From the NCBI GenBank assembly GCA_013151535.1, contig JAADIC010000341.1, forward strand, positions 1 to 9,831: a stretch of 9,831 nt of DNA, written 5' to 3'. The notes under the pieces were generated by a model. It was not told where the DNA came from and searched no databases. It was given only the letters and a program-made list of their open reading frames with translations. Positions within the stretch are counted from its first letter, which is position 1. Each line of letters opens with the position of its first letter. Positions 5,886 to 9,831 of this stretch are shown here, piece by piece. The position numbers were made by a program, and so were the translations under genes. The DNA comes from Alphaproteobacteria bacterium (lineage in GTDB: Bacteria > Pseudomonadota > Alphaproteobacteria > Rhodobacterales > Rhodobacteraceae).

Positions 5886-6815
5886 ATGAATACCGCGCCG
5901 CTATATAATGACAGCGCCCAAGGGCCAAAAGATGGCATCGCCCGCTGGGCCGAAGCCGATGACGGTGTGCGCCTGCGCATGGTGTTTTGGGGCATGGATG
6001 CGGCAAACGGCACGGTTCTGATCTTTCCGGGGCGCACTGAATTTGCCGAAAAATATGGCCGCACGGCGCAGGCGTTTCAGGATCGCGGCTTTGCCACGGC
6101 GACGATTGATTGGCGCGGTCAGGGCCTGTCGGATCGTCTGGCCCCGAACCGTAAGCTGGGCCATGTGGATCAGTTCACCGATTACCAAAACGATGTCGAG
6201 GCGTTGATGCAGGCGATGCAGGCGCAAGGTCTGCCCGAGCCTTATTACCTCTGCGCCCATTCCATGGGCGGCACCATCGGGTTGCGTTCGCTCCAGAACG
6301 GGCTTGCGGTCAAACGCACGGTGTTCAGCGCGCCGATGTGGGGATTAACGATTGATCCTTTGTGGCGTCCCCTGGTGCAGGCGGTTGCCAAGGGCGGTCA
6401 GGCTGTCGGCCTCGGGGCGGAATTTGCGCCGGGGACAGGCCCTCTCAACTACTTGCAATCACACGATTATACCGACAATGTGCTGACCTCCAGCAAGGAA
6501 AGCTGGGGCTACCTTACCGGGTTGGTTGGTGCCAGCCCCGGCCTTGAAATCGGCGGCCCGTCGGTGCAATGGCTGCACGCCGCCCTGACCGAAACCAAGG
6601 AACTGGCCGCCATGACCCCGCCGGATCACGAGGTTTTCGGACTGATCGGCAGCGACGAAACCGTGGTTAACAGGCGCGATGTGATCGACTATTTCGCCAG
6701 ATGGCCCGGGGCCCAGATCAATATCTTCACTGGCGCGCGGCACGAAATCCTGATGGAAAGCACGGCAATCCGCAAGCGTGCCCATGACATGATTGACGCG
6801 TTTTACTGTAGTTAA
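5886..6815 (+). CDS. Alpha/beta hydrolase, lysophospholipase/monoglyceride lipase (PldB-like) type
   Basis: The protein has 309 residues and an alpha/beta-hydrolase fold of the serine aminopeptidase S33/Hydrolase_4 type. The nucleophile elbow is CAHSMGG (Ser126), and GSDETVV supplies the acid (Asp257) and GARHEIL the base (His286), giving the Ser-Asp-His order and spacing expected. FPGRTEF (47-53) fits the oxyanion-hole region and IDWRGQGLSDR (74-84) is the conserved strand/turn of PldB-like lipases. A lid-like insertion spans about 150-225. There is no signal peptide, so it is probably cytoplasmic, cleaving an ester of a monoacylglycerol or lysophospholipid; the substrate is inference. The ATG at 5886 has AAGG at 5874-5877 with 8-nt spacing. 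An in-frame ATG at 5859 would overlap the SCP2 gene and lacks a site. It is the second gene of a probable operon with SCP2. Confidence 0.9.
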   Translation: MNTAPLYNDSAQGPKDGIARWAEADDGVRLRMVFWGMDAANGTVLIFPGRTEFAEKYGRTAQAFQDRGFATATIDWRGQGLSDRLAPNRKLGHVDQFTDYQNDVEALMQAMQAQGLPEPYYLCAHSMGGTIGLRSLQNGLAVKRTVFSAPMWGLTIDPLWRPLVQAVAKGGQAVGLGAEFAPGTGPLNYLQSHDYTDNVLTSSKESWGYLTGLVGASPGLEIGGPSVQWLHAALTETKELAAMTPPDHEVFGLIGSDETVVNRRDVIDYFARWPGAQINIFTGARHEILMESTAIRKRAHDMIDAFYCS

Positions 6816-6860
6816 GGCTGGGTCCGGTCGTTTTAGCGAAAGATTTTCCAGCGCTGTTTG

Positions 6861-6885
6861 CAGGCCACGCGTAAAAACGGGCCTG
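6861..6885 (+). terminator. Possible stem-loop terminator after the hydrolase gene
   Basis: CAGGCC (6861-6866) pairs with GGCCTG (6880-6885) across a 13-nt loop, 45 nt after the hydrolase stop. The following TTGCATGTTTCGGTTTG is only mildly T-rich, so this is a weak intrinsic terminator at best. Confidence 0.3.
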
Positions 6886-6982
6886 TTGCATGTTTCGGTT
6901 TGAGGATTGCCGATCCTCTGGTCTGATCCCTCCGGGGTTGGACGGATCAAAAATAGCAAGCGGGTATCATCGCACGCAGCGG

Positions 6983-7021
6983 CCTGACCCAAGCGGTCAG
7001 GGGTTCTGGTGCCAGCAGAAC
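6983..7021. repeat. Two adjacent hairpins in the convergent gap
   Basis: CCTGACC/GGTCAGG (6983-6989 and 6995-7001, 5-nt loop) is followed at once by GTTCTG/CAGAAC (7003-7008 and 7016-7021, 7-nt loop). Both stems are perfect. They could work on either strand. No T tract follows, so the role (bidirectional terminator, RNA end protection or small RNA) is open. Confidence 0.45.
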
Positions 7022-7205
7022 GCCCTTCGTCAGGCCGGACTGTTGGTTGCTAATATCTGTGCCGCGCGCGATAACCCCATGGCCTTTTTACGGCCTTTGC
7101 TTGGCGGGGTCATGTATAGGCGCGGTTGGTTAGCAATGCGTTACACCACCGTGCGCAGGGTCAGGGCCTTGCTGGCAGGGGCAAGGTTGAAAAAATCCGC
7201 AGGCC

Positions 7206-8921
7206 CTAACCCTGCCCGGCAAACCGCGCCTGCATGTCTTCACGCGCCTCGTCCGTGATTTTGGCGAACAGCACGTCAGGCACGCTGAAGGCGTGGCCGG
7301 CGGGCAGAGTGTTCAGGGCGGCGTCCAGATCGGTGGGCCAACTGTCGTCCTTGGTTTGCATGGCGGCCAGAATTGCGGTGCTGGCGTCGGGGATGAACGG
7401 ACTGGACAACACACCATAAAGCCGGATCAGGTTCAGCGCGAACCGCACGATGGCGGCGGCGGCGTCGGGATCGGTTTTGAACAGCGCCCAAGGGGCGGCG
7501 GCTTGTAAATATTCGTTGCCGGCAACCCAGATGGCGCGCAACTCGGACGTGGCTTTGCGCAGCTCGATGGCCTCCATATGGCCCTCGTAAGCCTCGAGGC
7601 GGGTGGCGATTTCTGCGGTGACGGTGGCTTCGGCCTTACCATAAGCGCCACCCTCGGGCACCGCCTCGCCAAATTTCGAGCGGCAGAATTTCGTGACGCG
7701 GGAGACAAAATTTCCCAGCACATCGGCCAGATCCTTGTTGACGCTGGCCTGAAAATTCTCCCAGGTGAATTCACTGTCGGAGTTTTCCGGCACATGGGAC
7801 AAAAGCCACCAGCGCCAGTAATCTGCGGGCAGAATTTCCAGCGCCTGATCCATGAACACACCGCGCCCTTGGCTGGTTGAAAACTGGCCACCATCATAAT
7901 TCAGGTAGTTGAACGATTTGATGTAATCGACCAGCTTCCACGGTGCACCCGAGCCCATGATTGTGGCCGGAAATGACAGGGTGTGAAACGGCACATTGTC
8001 CTTGCCCATGAACTGCACATAGCGCACGTCGTCAGCCCCCTTGTCGGTGCGCCACCAGCGCTGCCAGGCGGCATCGTCCAAGCCATTCGCATCGGCCCAT
8101 TCGGCGGTCGCGGCGATATATTCGATCGGGGCGTCGAACCAGACGTAAAACACCTTGCCCTCCATGCCCGGCCACGGCTTGTCACCCTTCATCACCGGCA
8201 CGCCCCAATCCAGATCGCGGGTGATGCCACGATCCCGCAAGCCATCACCATCATGCAGCCATTTCTTGGCGATGCTTGTGGTCAGGATCGGCCAGTCTTT
8301 TTTGCTATCGATCCACTGATCCAGCCTGTCTTTCAGCTTGGATTGACGCAGATACAGATGCCGGGTTTTGCGCACCTCAAGATCGGTGGAGCCAGAAACC
8401 GCGCTGCGCGGATTTATCAAATCGGTCGGGTCCAACTGCTTGGTGCAGTTTTCGCATTGATCACCGCGGGCGTGCTCGTAACCGCAATTGGGGCAGGTGC
8501 CCTCGATATAACGATCCGGCAGGAAGCGGCCATCGGCGTTCGAGTAAACCTGCTTTTCGGAGACTTCCTCGATCAGATCATTCTCGGCCAGTTTGCCGGC
8601 AAAATACTGCGTCAGCTTGTGGTTGCGGTCGCTGGAGGAGCGGCCAAAGTGATCGAACGACAGGCGAAACCCGTCGCTTAACCCCTTTTGCACGACCCAC
8701 ATATCGGCGCAGAATTCCGCCACCGGCTTGCCGGCCTTGGCAGCCGCCAATTCGGCCGGTGTGCCGTGCTCGTCCGTGGCGCAAATAAACATCACCTCAT
8801 GGCCGCGCGCGCGCATGAACCGCGCGTAAGCATCGGCCGGAAGCTGGCTGCCAACCAGATTGCCCAGATGCTTGATCCCGTTGATATAAGGGATTGCCGA
8901 GGTGATGAGAATGCGTGCCAT
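7206..8921 (-). CDS. metG: Methionyl-tRNA synthetase
   Basis: This 571-residue class I synthetase charges tRNA-Met with methionine, in the cytoplasm. Motifs in order are the HIGH-type HLGN (18-21) after ITSAIPYINGIK; CATDEHGTP (47-55); a zinc knuckle with Cys143, Cys146, Cys156 and Cys159; the methionine-pocket stretch VFYVWFDAPIEYIA (257-270); and a KMSKS-equivalent loop QFSTSQGRG (346-354). An alpha-helical anticodon-binding domain follows. There is no C-terminal Trbp111-like domain, in line with the short bacterial/archaeal form. The frame is open upstream to an ATG at 9134, but that extension (beginning MPCWFSFCLQ) matches no MetRS feature and covers the promoter region. The ATG at 8921 begins MARILITSAIPY, the normal N-terminus. 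No strong Shine-Dalgarno is seen. It is convergent with the hydrolase gene and divergent from the repeat protein at 9128. Confidence 0.96.
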   Translation of the reverse strand: MARILITSAIPYINGIKHLGNLVGSQLPADAYARFMRARGHEVMFICATDEHGTPAELAAAKAGKPVAEFCADMWVVQKGLSDGFRLSFDHFGRSSSDRNHKLTQYFAGKLAENDLIEEVSEKQVYSNADGRFLPDRYIEGTCPNCGYEHARGDQCENCTKQLDPTDLINPRSAVSGSTDLEVRKTRHLYLRQSKLKDRLDQWIDSKKDWPILTTSIAKKWLHDGDGLRDRGITRDLDWGVPVMKGDKPWPGMEGKVFYVWFDAPIEYIAATAEWADANGLDDAAWQRWWRTDKGADDVRYVQFMGKDNVPFHTLSFPATIMGSGAPWKLVDYIKSFNYLNYDGGQFSTSQGRGVFMDQALEILPADYWRWWLLSHVPENSDSEFTWENFQASVNKDLADVLGNFVSRVTKFCRSKFGEAVPEGGAYGKAEATVTAEIATRLEAYEGHMEAIELRKATSELRAIWVAGNEYLQAAAPWALFKTDPDAAAAIVRFALNLIRLYGVLSSPFIPDASTAILAAMQTKDDSWPTDLDAALNTLPAGHAFSVPDVLFAKITDEAREDMQARFAGQG

Positions 8922-8983
8922 GATATGCGCCCTTGCTGTGTGGCCGGAGCAATAGCCGAGCCGCAGCAAAAGTGCCAGAGGCC

Positions 8984-9000
8984 AGTTGGCTGACCCAACT
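8984..9000 (-). promoter_or_regulatory. Dyad in the metG upstream region
   Basis: AGTTGG (8984-8989) and CCAACT (8995-9000) make a 6-bp stem with a 5-nt loop, about 63-79 nt before the metG start. It lies just downstream, on the minus strand, of a loose promoter match (TTGTCC then ATAGTT, 16 bp apart). It could be an operator or a leader hairpin. I see no T-box or other known riboswitch. The remainder of 8922-9127 appears non-coding and holds promoters for metG and the divergent gene. Confidence 0.3.
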
Positions 9001-9114
9001 ATCTTTGCCAGTGCTAGGGGACAAGGGATTCCGTGGGTCTTAAATTGGGCTAAGGTGCCGCACATTACGGCGGATGCCCATTGGCGACAGTCATTTTGAA
9101 TAGCTTGCAAACAA

Positions 9115-9119
9115 AAGGA
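9115..9119 (+). promoter_or_regulatory. Ribosome binding site of the terminal repeat-protein gene
   Basis: AAGGA lies 8 nt before the ATG at 9128. It is the main evidence that this edge-truncated frame is a real gene start. Confidence 0.6.
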
Positions 9120-9127
9120 AAACCAGC

Positions 9128-9831
9128 ATGGCAACTACATTTTTAACCACAACCTTGACCACAACACAGATCGTGCAGACGAACGATTATTACTATATAA
9201 CCAAGCAGGGCGCGATATTCAGGGCAGGCTCGGCGGCGATAACCAGTGGATCAGCAACCGCCACCGGCGAGCAGATTTTTGTTGCCGGTGAAGTTGCAAC
9301 CTCGGATTCGGTCGGAATAAATCTTATCGGCACCCAGATAGCATCGGATACGGGTAGCAGTGGTGCCCACAAGGTCAACATCCTGAGCGGTGGCATGGTC
9401 ACTACGACCAATACGGCAATATTTCTGTACGGTTCTTACAATCGAGTTACAAATGCCGGTGATATTTTTTCAAATGGTACCGGCGTGGAGAATACCGGTG
9501 CCGGACTGGATTTTGCGAATACAGGCACTATTACCGGCCTTGTCGGGGTGAAACTTGACGGGATAAATTTCAATCTATCTGGCACCACTGACGTCAGCAC
9601 GATCATCAATAGCGGAAGTATTGTCGGGACAAATTGGGGGATTTCAAGCTATGGAAACTCGATCAATTTGTCCAATACGGGGTCGATTTTGGGCGGCGGT
9701 CTTGGTGTTGAGATAAATTCCGGAACCGCTTTTGCCCATATCGTCATGTGTGGATGCTCCCGTTTTTGCAAGAAGATTCCTGATCATTATTGGTGTTCAA
9801 TCGGTACCGGTCGTGTGTCAGGCCTCATAAG
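9128..9831 (+). CDS. Partial beta-strand-repeat (RTX/adhesin-like) protein, cut by the window edge and possibly interrupted
   Basis: The frame is open from 9128 to the right edge (234 codons) with no stop. The N-terminus is Thr-rich (MATTFLTTTLTTTQIV). From about residue 85 there are degenerate repeats of the type N-[ST]-G-x-I-x-G-x-x-x-G-[VI], such as NTGTITGLVGVKLDG (131-145), NSGSIVGTNWGIS (161-173) and NTGSILGGGLGVE (183-195). Such arrays fold as beta-helices at the N-termini of large secreted proteins, in Rhodobacteraceae often ending in RTX calcium-binding repeats; the C-terminus is not visible here, so this is inference. There is no classical signal peptide, as expected for type I secretion. 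The DNA is visibly more AT-rich than its neighbours, which hints at acquisition. From about residue 203 (9734) the repeats stop and four Cys appear within residues 208-223, while residues 1-207 have none. The real frame may therefore be broken near there. Confidence 0.7.
   Translation, partial: MATTFLTTTLTTTQIVQTNDYYYITKQGAIFRAGSAAITSGSATATGEQIFVAGEVATSDSVGINLIGTQIASDTGSSGAHKVNILSGGMVTTTNTAIFLYGSYNRVTNAGDIFSNGTGVENTGAGLDFANTGTITGLVGVKLDGINFNLSGTTDVSTIINSGSIVGTNWGISSYGNSINLSNTGSILGGGLGVEINSGTAFAHIVMCGCSRFCKKIPDHYWCSIGTGRVSGLI

Larger units (their letters stand above)
6816..7205. other. 390-bp convergent intergenic region rich in stem-loops
   Basis: This region separates the ends of the hydrolase (plus) and metG (minus) genes. 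I recognise no gene; a 122-residue plus-strand frame (6890-7258) resembles nothing I know and runs into metG. Six short perfect inverted repeats are visible: 6861-6866/6880-6885, 6902-6907/6913-6918, 6924-6929/6944-6949, 6983-6989/6995-7001, 7003-7008/7016-7021 and 7167-7172/7181-7186. None is followed by a clean T tract. They may end transcription from both sides through Rho, or form a structured RNA. Confidence 0.5.

Noticed and set aside
7090..7160. Possible tRNA-like stretch (GGTTGGTTAGCAATGCG)
   Set aside because: There is no T-loop GGTTCGA-type sequence and no acceptor pairing; only a superficial D-arm resemblance.
6890..7258. A 122-residue plus-strand frame in the hydrolase-metG gap as a gene
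   Set aside because: There is no Shine-Dalgarno, no recognised domain, an R/A-rich composition typical of chance frames, and the end runs antisense into metG. The region is better explained by its stem-loops.
8922..9134. N-terminal extension of metG to the ATG at 9134
   Set aside because: The added 71 residues show no MetRS homology, and MARILITSAIPY at 8921 is the conventional start. The extension would also overlap the start of the divergent gene at 9128.

Overview
The window reads as chromosomal DNA of an alphaproteobacterium, most likely Rhodobacterales (Roseobacter/Rhodobacter relatives). The grounds are the GC-rich coding style, a CarD/CdnL regulator, a seven-iron FdxA, a SUV3-type helicase with a long A/E/P-rich then K/R-rich tail, and a short MetRS with a QFSTS signature loop. 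No taxon could be tested by search.

Layout. Positions 16-291 hold a short non-coding element with 34-bp terminal inverted repeats and TA at each edge, a MITE-like sequence lying about 20 bp past carD. From 5513 down to 311, all on the minus strand, come a secreted TPR protein, a SUV3-like RNA helicase, an S4-domain (HslR-type) RNA-binding protein, fdxA and carD. This is a compact cluster of RNA-handling, redox and transcription-initiation genes. carD carries an apparent one-base frameshift in an A run, so its normal C-terminus is encoded in another frame and ends at 311. A 129-bp near-perfect dyad lies between the helicase and S4 genes. A good sigma70-like promoter precedes carD.

A 71-bp divergent region carrying a 7-bp dyad separates the TPR gene from a plus-strand pair: an SCP2 sterol-carrier-domain protein and an alpha/beta hydrolase of the lysophospholipase/monoglyceride lipase type. 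These two are probably co-transcribed and lipid related. A 390-bp stretch rich in stem-loops follows, between the convergent hydrolase and metG genes. metG (methionyl-tRNA synthetase, minus strand) starts at 8921, not at the longer in-frame ATG upstream.

From 9128 to the right edge there is a more AT-rich plus-strand open frame of N-[ST]-G-x-I repeats, like the N-terminal part of large secreted beta-repeat/RTX proteins. It changes character near 9734, where Cys-rich, non-repeat sequence begins. That suggests an insertion-element end or an assembly join, but the window stops before it can be resolved.

The most useful second-look items are the carD frameshift, the MITE-like element beside it, the 1971-2099 dyad, the stem-loop cluster at 6861-7021, and the break in the terminal repeat protein. 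I see no CRISPR array, tRNA, rRNA or complete insertion sequence, and no clearly new multi-gene system.
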